Positions 15,564-23,668 of a stretch of 35,928 nt of DNA are shown one piece after another. The position numbers and the translations under genes are program-made. Source of the stretch: Flavobacteriaceae bacterium (GTDB taxonomy: Bacteria > Bacteroidota > Bacteroidia > Flavobacteriales > Flavobacteriaceae); the NCBI GenBank assembly GCA_016649745.1, contig JAENXD010000005.1:1-35928 (forward strand), written 5' to 3'. Within the stretch, counting starts at the first letter, position 1. The number at the start of each line of letters is the position of its first letter. The notes below the pieces were generated by a model. That model saw only the letters and a program-made list of their open reading frames with translations, was not told the origin of the DNA and did no database searches.

Positions 15564-15610
15564 CAAAAGTAAAGGGAACTAATTTTTAGTTTTGTGATTC
15601 ATATCACAAA
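15564..15610 (-). promoter_or_regulatory. Promoter of the SulP operon with perfect Crp/Fnr-type palindrome
   Basis: TACTTTTG (15571-15564, minus strand) is the -7 element. The sequence at 15591-15610 is a perfect inverted repeat, TTTGTGAT and ATCACAAA around a 4-base centre, containing TGTGA-N6-TCACA, the classic Crp/Fnr family box. Its centre at 15600.5 is 36.5 bases from the downstream end of the -7 element, about -42 from the expected start site. No TTTG lies at -33. The leader to ATG 15533 would be about 25 bases. The box lies only 6 bases from the end of ruvB. Confidence 0.75.
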
Positions 15611-15615
15611 TAATA

Positions 15616-16638
15616 CTAAAAAAGACCTCCCTGGATATTTCCTTTAATTCTCCCTAAATGTTTGTAGGCAAGCTCCGTTACTTCTCGTCCGCGAGGAGTT
15701 CTCATAATAAAACCTTCCTGTATCAAAAATGGTTCGTAAACTTCTTCAATGGTTTCTGTATTTTCCCCAACAGCAGTTGCTATAGTACTAATACCAACAG
15801 GGCCTCCTTTGAATTTATCAATAATTGTAGAAAGAATTTTATTGTCCATTTCGTCCAAACCATGAGCGTCAACATTTAATGCGTTTAGTGCATATCTGGC
15901 AATTTCGATACTTATTTTTCCGTTTCCTTTAATTTGGGCGAAATCCCTGACTCTTCTCAAGAGTGCATTCGCAATTCGCGGTGTGCCCCTGCTTCTTCCC
16001 GCTATTTCTATAGCAGATTCCATAGAAATTGGAACTTTTAAAATAGTTGCACTTCGTTGCACAATGGTTGTCAATAATTCAGTATTATAATATTGCAAAC
16101 GGCTGCTAATTCCAAAACGCGCTCTCATTGGTGCGGTTAACAAACCGGAACGTGTGGTTGCCCCAATTAAGGTGAAAGGCTCTAAATCTATTTGAACCGT
16201 GCGAGCATTTGGCCCAGATTCGATCATGATATCAATGCGATAATCTTCCATGGCTGAATATAAATATTCTTCCACAATTGGACTTAATCGATGAATTTCA
16301 TCAATAAATAATACATCTCGTTCACTTAAATTGGTAAGTAATCCTGCCAAATCACCCGGTTTATCCAATACCGGACCTGAAGTAATTTTAAGGCCGACAT
16401 TTAATTCGTTTGCTAAAATATGCGCCAAAGTTGTTTTACCAAGTCCGGGCGGACCATGAAATAGTGTATGGTCCAAAGCTTCGTTTCTTAAATTGGCTGC
16501 TTTTACAAAAATTTTCAGATTGTCTATAACCTGTTCCTGACCCGTAAAATCATCAAATGTTAAGGGACGCAACTTTTTTTCTACGTCTAAATCTTCAGGA
16601 GAAGAAAGGTTTTTATCCGGATTCAAGTTTTCGTTCAT
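15616..16638 (-). CDS. ruvB: Holliday junction branch migration ATPase RuvB
   Basis: 340 residues, normal family length. Order of features: the [14 protein letters not shown] start segment, Walker [12 protein letters not shown], Walker B FIDEIHRL, sensor 1 [18 protein letters not shown], sensor 2 [20 protein letters not shown], and the C-terminal winged helix with [17 protein letters not shown], which binds DNA. With RuvA it drives branch migration at Holliday junctions for RuvC resolution. It is read toward the SulP operon but has its own -7 element immediately upstream. Its stop is 6 bases from the SulP operator. No ruvA or ruvC is in the window. Confidence 0.97.
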   Translation of the reverse strand: MNENLNPDKNLSSPEDLDVEKKLRPLTFDDFTGQEQVIDNLKIFVKAANLRNEALDHTLFHGPPGLGKTTLAHILANELNVGLKITSGPVLDKPGDLAGLLTNLSERDVLFIDEIHRLSPIVEEYLYSAMEDYRIDIMIESGPNARTVQIDLEPFTLIGATTRSGLLTAPMRARFGISSRLQYYNTELLTTIVQRSATILKVPISMESAIEIAGRSRGTPRIANALLRRVRDFAQIKGNGKISIEIARYALNALNVDAHGLDEMDNKILSTIIDKFKGGPVGISTIATAVGENTETIEEVYEPFLIQEGFIMRTPRGREVTELAYKHLGRIKGNIQGGLF

Positions 16639-16643
16639 AAAAA

Positions 16644-16651
16644 CAAAGATA
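16644..16651 (-). promoter_or_regulatory. -7 element for ruvB, near-leaderless
   Basis: TATCTTTG on the minus strand ends 5 bases before the ATG at 16638, so the transcript would start at or next to the start codon. No TTTG is visible at -33; the upstream DNA is the AT-rich edge of a heptad repeat tract. Confidence 0.45.
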
Positions 16652-16692
16652 ACGAAGTAAAATAATTAAAAATTGAAAATTGAAAATTAAAA

Positions 16693-16774
16693 AAGGTTAA
16701 AGGTTAAAGGTTAAAGGTTAAAGGCAAAAGTAAAAAGGCAAAAGGCAAGAGGCAAGAGGCAAGAGGCAAGAGGA
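16693..16774. repeat. Heptanucleotide tandem repeat tract
   Basis: Four units of GGTTAAA (about 16695-16722) pass into an irregular GGCAAAAGTAAAAA stretch and then four units of GGCAAGA (about 16744-16772). Both share a 7-base period and one base pattern (GGnnARA), so they look like one expanded and drifted array. A related AAAATTG-type stutter precedes it at 16664-16690. The tract lies between the end of coxA and the ruvB promoter. Copy number could vary by slippage. Confidence 0.8.
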
Positions 16775-16825
16775 TAAAATAAAAATAAAAAAATTTGGCA
16801 ATGTTGTGATGTCCTATTAAAAACT

Positions 16826-16875
16826 AAAAATTCTCAACAACATCTTTTTTTAAAGATTGTTTGCTGAGAATTTCA
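16826..16875 (-). terminator. Terminator after coxA
   Basis: Inverted repeat AAATTCTCAACAA (16828-16840) against TTGCTGAGAATTT (16861-16873), 12 of 13 pairs, with a second inner stem ATCTTT/AAAGAT. On the minus strand it is followed by a T-rich stretch and lies 30 bases after the coxA stop. Confidence 0.7.
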
Positions 16876-16902
16876 ATTTTTATATTTTAAGCTATTAGAA
16901 AG

Positions 16903-18654
16903 TTAAGATTCCTCTTCACCTTCATATAAAGGCGTAATTTGGGAAACATAATCTTCTGGCAGTCCGGGTTTGCTGTAATCATAAGGCCAACGATGAACTG
17001 TAGGAATTTCTCCCGGCCAGTTTCCATGTACATGTTCAACAGGCGTAGTCCATTCCAAAGTATTCGATTTCCAAGGGTTTTGTGTAGCCTTTTTACCTTT
17101 ATATATGCTAATAAAGAAGTTTGCCAAGAAAATGATTTGTGCAGCTCCGCCTAAAATAGCGAACATCGTAATCATAATGTTTACGTCGGCCACATCATCA
17201 AATAAAGGAAATGCCGTATTGGCATAATACCTACGCGGCAATCCTGCCAACCCAACAAAATGCATCGGGAAAAATACGCCATAAGCGGCAATCGCTGTAA
17301 TCCAGAAATGCCAGTAACCCAACGTTTTATTCATCATTCTTCCATACATTTTAGGAAACCAATGGTAAACACCAGCAAACATTCCATAAATTGCAGACAC
17401 ACCCATAACCAAATGAAAGTGGGCAACTACAAAATACGTATCGTGCACATTAATATCCAATGCACTGTCTCCCACTACAAGCCCAGTCAATCCGCCCGAA
17501 ATAAATGTAGAAACAAATCCAATGGAAAAAAGCATCGCGGTATTCATTTGAAGGTTACCTTTCCACAAAGTTGTGAGCCAGTTAAAAGATTTTACTGCTG
17601 AAGGGATTGCAATTAATAAGGTGGTAAATGTAAATACAGAACCTAAAAACGGGTTCATTCCCGAAACGAACATATGATGTCCCCAAACAACTGTAGATAA
17701 AAATGCAATGGCAATAATTGACCCTATCATTGCTCTATAACCAAAAATGGGTTTACGCGAATTAGTGGCAATAATTTCAGAAACAATACCCATAGCAGGT
17801 AATATTACAATATAAACTTCAGGATGTCCCAAAAACCAAAATAAATGCTCAAACAATACCGGAGAACCACCTTGGTAATGCAAGACTTCCCCTTGAATAA
17901 ATATATCTGATAAATAAAATGAGGTACCAAAACTTCTGTCGAAAATCAATAACAATGCTGCAGACAATAATACTGGAAATGAAACCACCCCAATAATAGC
18001 TGTTACAAAAAATGCCCAAATAGTTAAAGGCAATCTTGTCATTTTCATTCCCAAAGTTCTTAAATTAAGAACGGTAACAATGTAATTTAAGGCGGCCATT
18101 AAAGACGAAGCTATAAATATTGCCATAGAAATCAGCCAAAGTGTCATTCCCATTCCTGAACCCGGAATGGCCTGTGGCAATGCACTTAATGGCGGGTAGA
18201 TGGTCCAGCCTGCGGATGCCGGTCCTGCTTCAACAAAAAGTGAAGAAAGCATAATTATACTTGACAAAAAGAACAGCCAATACGACACCATATTTAAAAA
18301 TCCCGAAGCCATATCACGTGCGCCAATTTGCAATGGAATTAATAAATTACTAAATGTTCCGCTTAAGCCCGCCGTTAACACGAAGAATACCATAATCGTT
18401 CCATGAATGGTCACTATTGCCAAGTAAATATCCGGAGACATAACGCCCCCATCCTGATGGCGGCCTAAAAACGCTTCAATTAAACCAAAAGAAGTATCGG
18501 GCCAAGCAATTTGCAATCGGAACATCATTGACATAAATACGCCAATAACGCCCATAAAAATTCCAGTAATTAAATACTGTTTTGAAATCATTTTATGATC
18601 AGTACTAAAAACGTATTTTGTAATAAATGTTTCTTTGTGGTGGTGATCTGACAT
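16903..18654 (-). CDS. coxA: Haem-copper cytochrome oxidase subunit I
   Basis: 583 residues with twelve or so membrane helices. Metal ligands are visible: His84 in TIHGT for low-spin haem, GHPEVY at 276-281 with the Cu-B His277, HH326-327 for Cu-B, and HFH at 412-414 for the two haem irons. Glu279 in GHPEVY marks an A1-type proton channel rather than A2 (YSHP). It is the terminal oxidase of the respiratory chain, reducing oxygen to water and pumping protons. It lies 28 bases after coxB. No subunit III or assembly gene follows in the window; a terminator ends the transcript. Confidence 0.95.
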   Translation of the reverse strand: MSDHHHKETFITKYVFSTDHKMISKQYLITGIFMGVIGVFMSMMFRLQIAWPDTSFGLIEAFLGRHQDGGVMSPDIYLAIVTIHGTIMVFFVLTAGLSGTFSNLLIPLQIGARDMASGFLNMVSYWLFFLSSIIMLSSLFVEAGPASAGWTIYPPLSALPQAIPGSGMGMTLWLISMAIFIASSLMAALNYIVTVLNLRTLGMKMTRLPLTIWAFFVTAIIGVVSFPVLLSAALLLIFDRSFGTSFYLSDIFIQGEVLHYQGGSPVLFEHLFWFLGHPEVYIVILPAMGIVSEIIATNSRKPIFGYRAMIGSIIAIAFLSTVVWGHHMFVSGMNPFLGSVFTFTTLLIAIPSAVKSFNWLTTLWKGNLQMNTAMLFSIGFVSTFISGGLTGLVVGDSALDINVHDTYFVVAHFHLVMGVSAIYGMFAGVYHWFPKMYGRMMNKTLGYWHFWITAIAAYGVFFPMHFVGLAGLPRRYYANTAFPLFDDVADVNIMITMFAILGGAAQIIFLANFFISIYKGKKATQNPWKSNTLEWTTPVEHVHGNWPGEIPTVHRWPYDYSKPGLPEDYVSQITPLYEGEEES

Positions 18655-18682
18655 ATTATATGTTTTTTTAGTAGTCTAGTAG

Positions 18683-19696
18683 TTAATTCTCTTTTATAAC
18701 CTCGGCAATTGTTTTTTGACTGCTTAACCAACTGTTAAATTCAGCTTCTTCTTGAACAATAATCTTCATTTGCATATTGTAATGTGAAGCACCGCAAATT
18801 TTGTTACAAAGCAATAAAAAATCAAATTCGTAAGGATCTTCTCCTTTTTCAGCCCTTATTTTATTGATTCCGTTTACTTTCGCAACCGTTTTTTCATTTA
18901 CTCTCATTTCTTCAGTGGTCATATTTGGCGTAAAGGAAAATTGGGTAACCATTCCCGGGACACAGTTCATTTGCGCTCTAAAATGAGGCATAAATGCAGA
19001 GTGCAAAACATCTTGCGAACGAAATTTAAAAATAATTTGTCGGCCCTTTGGCAAATGCAATTCCCGGCTTGAAATATCATCTAACGAATTTAGATCGGTC
19101 ATATCAACACCCATTGTATTAATTCCTTTTATATTGCGCACATTTGCTTTTCCCAATTCATTATCCCTTCCGGCATAGCGTGCTTCCCATTGAAATTGTT
19201 TAGCATACAATTCAATAATCAACGGATTTTCTGCATCTGAAGCGTCCATCACATCATTCCAAACTGAAAGTCCGTAAAGCACCAAACCGGCAAGAACAAC
19301 AGCCGGAACAATTGTCCAAATCATTTCCAATTTATGGCTATCTGCATAAAATAATGCTTTTCTTCCTTTGACGCCTCTGTATTTAAAAGCGAAATAGAAT
19401 AATAAAAATTGAGTCACCGCTTGCACAAATAAAATGAGTAGCATAGTCACTATGTACAATTTATCAATACGGGCTCCTTCAACTGATGCAGATTCGGGCA
19501 ATAGAATTACGGAGTATTTCCAAAAAGTAAATATCATCAGTCCGTAAAAGAAAATTCCAAAAGCCACAAATAAAATTCCTTGAGTATTGTTGTCCTTTTC
19601 AGTAGCAATTACGCCTTTCAAATTAAAAATACTTGTTATTTGCCATATTGTAATGCCAATTACAATTGCAAGTAAAATATAAAGTAATGCTGTCAT
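18683..19696 (-). CDS. coxB: Cytochrome oxidase subunit II (CuA)
   Basis: 337 residues. Three N-terminal hydrophobic segments, one more than the usual two, then the periplasmic cupredoxin domain. CuA ligands are present: the His in LHSAFMPHFRAQMNCVPGM and the cluster CNKICGASHYNM with C297, C301, H305 and M308. The Glu of the usual C-x-E-x-C is Lys here; only its backbone carbonyl binds copper, so this should be tolerated. No haem c domain is attached, so electrons must come from a separate cytochrome such as the ActA or ActE haems. It has its own -7 element and is separated from actF by a terminator. Confidence 0.93.
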   Translation of the reverse strand: MTALLYILLAIVIGITIWQITSIFNLKGVIATEKDNNTQGILFVAFGIFFYGLMIFTFWKYSVILLPESASVEGARIDKLYIVTMLLILFVQAVTQFLLFYFAFKYRGVKGRKALFYADSHKLEMIWTIVPAVVLAGLVLYGLSVWNDVMDASDAENPLIIELYAKQFQWEARYAGRDNELGKANVRNIKGINTMGVDMTDLNSLDDISSRELHLPKGRQIIFKFRSQDVLHSAFMPHFRAQMNCVPGMVTQFSFTPNMTTEEMRVNEKTVAKVNGINKIRAEKGEDPYEFDFLLLCNKICGASHYNMQMKIIVQEEAEFNSWLSSQKTIAEVIKEN

Positions 19697-19727
19697 ATTT
19701 TTTTTTAGCTAGTAGTTATATTAGTGT

Positions 19728-19735
19728 CAAATATA
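19728..19735 (-). promoter_or_regulatory. -7 element for coxBA
   Basis: TATATTTG on the minus strand, 31 bases before the coxB ATG at 19696. It follows the actF terminator directly, so coxBA can be transcribed separately from the act genes. No TTTG at the -33 distance. Confidence 0.5.
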
Positions 19736-19740
19736 AAAAA

Positions 19741-19768
19741 AATCCTGAATATTTAAACTTCAGGACCC
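19741..19768 (-). terminator. Terminator between actF and coxB
   Basis: TCCTGAA (19743-19749) pairs with TTCAGGA (19759-19765) across a 9-base loop, and on the minus strand a run of eight T follows the stem. It lies 27 bases after the actF stop. Confidence 0.75.
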
Positions 19769-19791
19769 TTTTCATTGTATTTTTTTATATT

Positions 19792-21135
19792 TTAATAGTG
19801 AAAATGTTCACTTTCTGTTATAAAAGGATTTCCCTTAGCATTTAACGGTGATTTTGTAAGCGCATTAAATACTACATAAATAAACAAGCCTAAAAAGAAT
19901 AGAATTGAACTGATTTCAGGAATGCCAATTTGCCAATGATTGCCTACTGTAGCAGGGGATATCATGACAAAAATATCAATATAATGGCCCAATAAAATAA
20001 TGATTCCTGTACTTATTATAAACCAAGGAATTCGTTTAAAATCGCTATCCATTAATACTAGGATAGGGAAGACAAAATTTAAAATCAACATCCCCATAAA
20101 TAATAATTGATAAGTGCCTAAAAGCCTCGGCGTAAAATAGGCTGTTTCCTCAGGCATATTTGCATACCAAATTAACATAAATTGCGAAAACCATAAGTAA
20201 GTCCAAAAAATGCTAAAGCCAAACATATACTTAGCCAAATCATGAAAATGGCTATTATTTACTTGTGGTAAAAACCCCTTCACTTTCAAATAAATAGTAA
20301 CCATGGCAATTACGGTAATTGAAGATACGAATAAGGTTGAAAATATGTACCAGCCAAATAGAGTGCTTAACCAATGAGGTGTTAATGACATAATCCAATC
20401 CCAGGACATCATAGATTCAGACACAACAAAAAACAGTAAGAAAAATATGGATGCTTTAAAATTCTTCTTATAATGTGTTAAATCAACTCCTGAATCTTGA
20501 GCCAAAGAATGTTTTACGGCAAAATAGCGATAAATATTCCAACCAAGCAAATAGATAAAAGTTCTCATCATCCAAAAAGGAACATTTAACCACCAGCTTT
20601 TACCTACCAACATTTCATCATAAAGTTCGCTTTGAGGATTATAAAAGTCGGGATTCATCCAAACATAAAAATAATGACCATTTGCCACTGAAATGATTAA
20701 AAATGCCAATATAAACAATGATCCGGGTAGTAAATACGCTGTTATTCCTTCCATAACCCTAAAAAGCACAATAGACCATCCTGCTTGAGAGGCGTATTGA
20801 ATTGCATAAAAAGCAAGTGTTCCCAATGCAATCATAAAAAAGAAAAACATTGCAATAAAAATTGCTGCATAAGGTCGATTTTGCAAAGAATGTAATGCAT
20901 GTGTAAGATATTCTGATTCTGTACCCTCACTTACTCCAGCATTGTTTTCGGCAACGAGATTTGCATTTTGTTCAATTTCGTTAGCAGCATTGTGTTCTTG
21001 GTTTTGTTGCTCCGTTAATTGCTTTACATCTTCAATAGAATTAGGAATCGTTAAAAAGCCGTAAGCAATGCCCAAAGCCCCTAAAATCATAAAAACGATT
21101 GCACTTATCTTTAATTTTTTTGAAAAACTATACAT
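19792..21135 (-). CDS. actF: Alternative complex III subunit ActF (NrfD-like quinol-binding membrane protein)
   Basis: 447 residues with about ten membrane helices. After the first helix a hydrophilic loop rich in Asn, Gln and Glu (residues about 37-72) precedes the second. The later helices (HYFYVWMNPDFYNPQS, MMSWDWIMSLTPHWLSTLFGWY, YMFGFSIFWTYLWFSQFMLIWYANMPEET) are typical of ActF. It is the sixth subunit of alternative complex III, the quinol:electron-acceptor oxidoreductase that replaces the bc1 complex in Bacteroidota, and is a diverged relative of ActC. Fifteen bases after actE; a terminator follows. Confidence 0.92.
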   Translation of the reverse strand: MYSFSKKLKISAIVFMILGALGIAYGFLTIPNSIEDVKQLTEQQNQEHNAANEIEQNANLVAENNAGVSEGTESEYLTHALHSLQNRPYAAIFIAMFFFFMIALGTLAFYAIQYASQAGWSIVLFRVMEGITAYLLPGSLFILAFLIISVANGHYFYVWMNPDFYNPQSELYDEMLVGKSWWLNVPFWMMRTFIYLLGWNIYRYFAVKHSLAQDSGVDLTHYKKNFKASIFFLLFFVVSESMMSWDWIMSLTPHWLSTLFGWYIFSTLFVSSITVIAMVTIYLKVKGFLPQVNNSHFHDLAKYMFGFSIFWTYLWFSQFMLIWYANMPEETAYFTPRLLGTYQLLFMGMLILNFVFPILVLMDSDFKRIPWFIISTGIIILLGHYIDIFVMISPATVGNHWQIGIPEISSILFFLGLFIYVVFNALTKSPLNAKGNPFITESEHFHY

Positions 21136-21150
21136 ATCTTTAATATCTAT

Positions 21151-21732
21151 CTAATTATTGGATGTGTTTTGTGGCAACAAATCTGTTCTTAGTTTTTGCA
21201 CATACTGAACAATTTCCCAACGTTCGTTGTCATTTAATTGAGAAGCATGAGATCCCATCATATTTCTTCCGTACATAATTACATGGTAAATACTGCCTTC
21301 GGTTATAATTCTATCTTTATAATTAGGAATTCCTAAAACTTTATCACGTTGCGTTAAAACTCCTTGTCCGTCTCCTTTGTCACCGTGACAAATAGCACAA
21401 TTAATAGTATACAAAACGTTTCCTTTAGCTAAATTTGCCGCGTTTACTTCTAAAGGAGACATTAGTGTTTCTTTGGCCAATAAGTACCCTTCTTCAGTAT
21501 TGGCAATTTCATAAGGTATTTCTCCTCTAAAAATAGTTCCTGCAACAGGTAATTGAGCCTCTAACCCATTTTTGAAATTAGGGTTTTTAGCATACGTTTC
21601 ATAACCAACAGAAGTATACATATCTGTAGCGGCCATATAACGAACATTTGGTTTACGCATAATAACGTCGCTACAGGAAGTCAAACTTATCACTATTAGT
21701 GTTATAGCTACTATGTTAAATATATGTTTCAT
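21151..21732 (-). CDS. actE: Alternative complex III subunit ActE, monohaem cytochrome c lipoprotein
   Basis: 193 residues. Lipobox ISLTSC (Cys20) anchors it to the outer face of the inner membrane. One haem c site C112-AI-C115-H116 is in YTINCAICHGDKGDGQG, with a likely axial Met in YGRNMMGSHASQLNDNERW. It accepts electrons within alternative complex III and may pass them to the CuA centre of CoxB. It lies 5 bases after actD. Confidence 0.93.
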   Translation of the reverse strand: MKHIFNIVAITLIVISLTSCSDVIMRKPNVRYMAATDMYTSVGYETYAKNPNFKNGLEAQLPVAGTIFRGEIPYEIANTEEGYLLAKETLMSPLEVNAANLAKGNVLYTINCAICHGDKGDGQGVLTQRDKVLGIPNYKDRIITEGSIYHVIMYGRNMMGSHASQLNDNERWEIVQYVQKLRTDLLPQNTSNN

Positions 21733-21737
21733 GTTCT

Positions 21738-22256
21738 TTATGCTTTTATTTTAATTTCTTTAGCACCTGCTTTTTTCAATAAATCTTCTAAAGCACTAAC
21801 ATCATCAGCCACCGCTATTTCAATCATAAAATGATCGTCGGTAGTTCTTGGGTCAGGATTTTCGGCCTTTTTAAAAGGCCATAACTTACTGCGCATATAA
21901 AAGGTAATTACCATTAAATGAGCCGAAAAAAATACTGTTAATTCAAACATAATCGGAACGAAAGCCGGCATATTTTCAGCAAAACTAAAACTGGGCTTGC
22001 CACCTATATTTTGAGGCCAATCAACAATCATCATATAATTCATCATCCAAATAGAAAAAGCAAGACCAATAACACCATAAATAAAAGCGGTAATTGCTAT
22101 ACGCGTATTTGGTATCCCAACAGCTTTTTCCAACCCGTGAACTGGAAAAGGCGTAAATATTTCTTCAATATGATACTCAGCAGCTCTTAAGTCTTTTACA
22201 GCGCTTAAAAGCACATCGTCATCATCGAAAATAGCTTGTAACGTTTTATTACTCAT
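21738..22256 (-). CDS. actD: Alternative complex III subunit ActD (DUF3341)
   Basis: 172 residues. The DUF3341 pattern is clear: an N-terminal soluble part (YHIEEIFTPFPVHGLEKAVG), two membrane helices (AITAFIYGVIGLAFSIWMM and the one in FVPIMFELTVFFSAHLMVITF) around the conserved DWPQNIGGKPSFS loop, and a C-terminal DDHFMIEIAV domain. ActD is an integral subunit without cofactors. It overlaps actC by 8 bases, so the two are translationally coupled. Confidence 0.94.
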   Translation of the reverse strand: MSNKTLQAIFDDDDVLLSAVKDLRAAEYHIEEIFTPFPVHGLEKAVGIPNTRIAITAFIYGVIGLAFSIWMMNYMMIVDWPQNIGGKPSFSFAENMPAFVPIMFELTVFFSAHLMVITFYMRSKLWPFKKAENPDPRTTDDHFMIEIAVADDVSALEDLLKKAGAKEIKIKA

Positions 22257-23643
22257 GATTATTTTCTCTTAATTTTTTATAATTTTCTCCCGATGATTTC
22301 AAAATACTCTTTAACTCTGCCTGCGCTATTACAGGAAATGTTCTGGCGTATAACAAAAATAAAACGAAGAAAAATCCAATTGTTCCCATAAAAATACCGA
22401 CATCAACAAAAGTTGGTGAAAACATCGTCCAAGATGAAGGTAAATGTCCGCGACTTAAATCAATTACAATGATGTCAAATCGTTCAAACCACATTCCTAT
22501 ATTTATCACTATAGAAATAAAGAATGACCATACATAATTAGTTCTTAATTTTTTAAACCACAATGATTGCGGAATAATGAAATTACAAGTTATCAATGCC
22601 CAAAAAGCCCACCAATATGGTCCTGTAGCGGCACCAATTGATAAATAGGTATAATCCTCATAACTACTTCCTGAGTACCATCCCATAAAAAACTCTGTTA
22701 TGTAGGCCACTGAAACAATACCTCCAGTTAGAAGTATTACTTTATTCATATTTTCAATATGAATTCTGGTTATGTACGCCTCCAAATTTGAAACCTTTCG
22801 CATAATTAACAACAGTGTTTGCACCATCGCGAATCCCGAAAATATTGCCCCTGCAACAAAGTAAGGAGGAAAAATAGTACTGTGCCATCCGGGAATAACC
22901 GATGTCGCAAAATCCATAGATACAATTGTATGAACAGATAATACCAATGGTGTAGCCAAACCTGCCAATACCAATGAAACTTCTTCAAAACGTTGCCAAT
23001 CTTTTAATCTGCCCGACCATCCAAAACTTAATAAACCATAAATTTTCTTCTGAAAAGGTTTTACCGCTCTATCTCTCAGCATTGCAAAATCCGGCAACAA
23101 TCCAGTATACCAAAACACCAACGATACAGATAAATACGTTGAAATGGCAAAAACATCCCACAGCAATGGTGAGTTAAAGTTAACCCATAACGAACCCAAT
23201 GCATTTGGCAATGGCAACACATAAAATGCGTTCCAAACTCTACCCATATGAATTATAGGGAATAAGCCTGCTTGAAAAACGGCAAATATTGTCATCGCTT
23301 CAGCCGAACGATTAATTCCCATTCTCCATTTTTGCCTGAATAACAACAAAACCGCAGAGATTAAAGTACCGGCGTGACCAATACCTACCCACCAAACGAA
23401 ATTTGTAATATCCCAAGCCCAGTTAACCCTGTTGTTTAACCCCCAAACACCAATTCCAACTCCTATTGTATAAAAAATACATCCTATTCCATATAAAAAG
23501 GCTACTAATGCTATTGTAAATGCAATCCACCATTTTTTATTGGCTTTACCCTCAACAGGTGCTGCCACATCAACAGTAATATCGTGATAACTTTTGTTAC
23601 CATTTATTAATGGTTCTCTTATAGACGCTTCGTAATGAGACAT
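22249..23643 (-). CDS. actC: Alternative complex III subunit ActC (NrfD/PsrC-like)
   Basis: 464 residues with ten membrane helices. The NrfD-family quinol site region includes NFVWWVGIGHAGTLISAVLLLFRQKWR and SVHTIVSMDFATSVIPGWHSTIFPPYFVAGAIFSG. It holds one quinol-binding site of the complex and contacts the Fe-S domain of ActB. It begins 25 bases after actB. No regulatory element was seen in the gap. Confidence 0.94.
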   Translation of the reverse strand: MSHYEASIREPLINGNKSYHDITVDVAAPVEGKANKKWWIAFTIALVAFLYGIGCIFYTIGVGIGVWGLNNRVNWAWDITNFVWWVGIGHAGTLISAVLLLFRQKWRMGINRSAEAMTIFAVFQAGLFPIIHMGRVWNAFYVLPLPNALGSLWVNFNSPLLWDVFAISTYLSVSLVFWYTGLLPDFAMLRDRAVKPFQKKIYGLLSFGWSGRLKDWQRFEEVSLVLAGLATPLVLSVHTIVSMDFATSVIPGWHSTIFPPYFVAGAIFSGFAMVQTLLLIMRKVSNLEAYITRIHIENMNKVILLTGGIVSVAYITEFFMGWYSGSSYEDYTYLSIGAATGPYWWAFWALITCNFIIPQSLWFKKLRTNYVWSFFISIVINIGMWFERFDIIVIDLSRGHLPSSWTMFSPTFVDVGIFMGTIGFFFVLFLLYARTFPVIAQAELKSILKSSGENYKKLRENNHE

Positions 23644-23668
23644 AATTTATTATAAATCTTTATTATAG

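Noticed and set aside
16693-16774. CRISPR array
   Set aside because: The repeats are 7 bases long and directly adjacent, with no spacers and no cas genes.
17260-17601. Plus-strand open frames inside coxA
   Set aside because: They are antisense shadows of a strongly conserved oxidase gene and show no family features.
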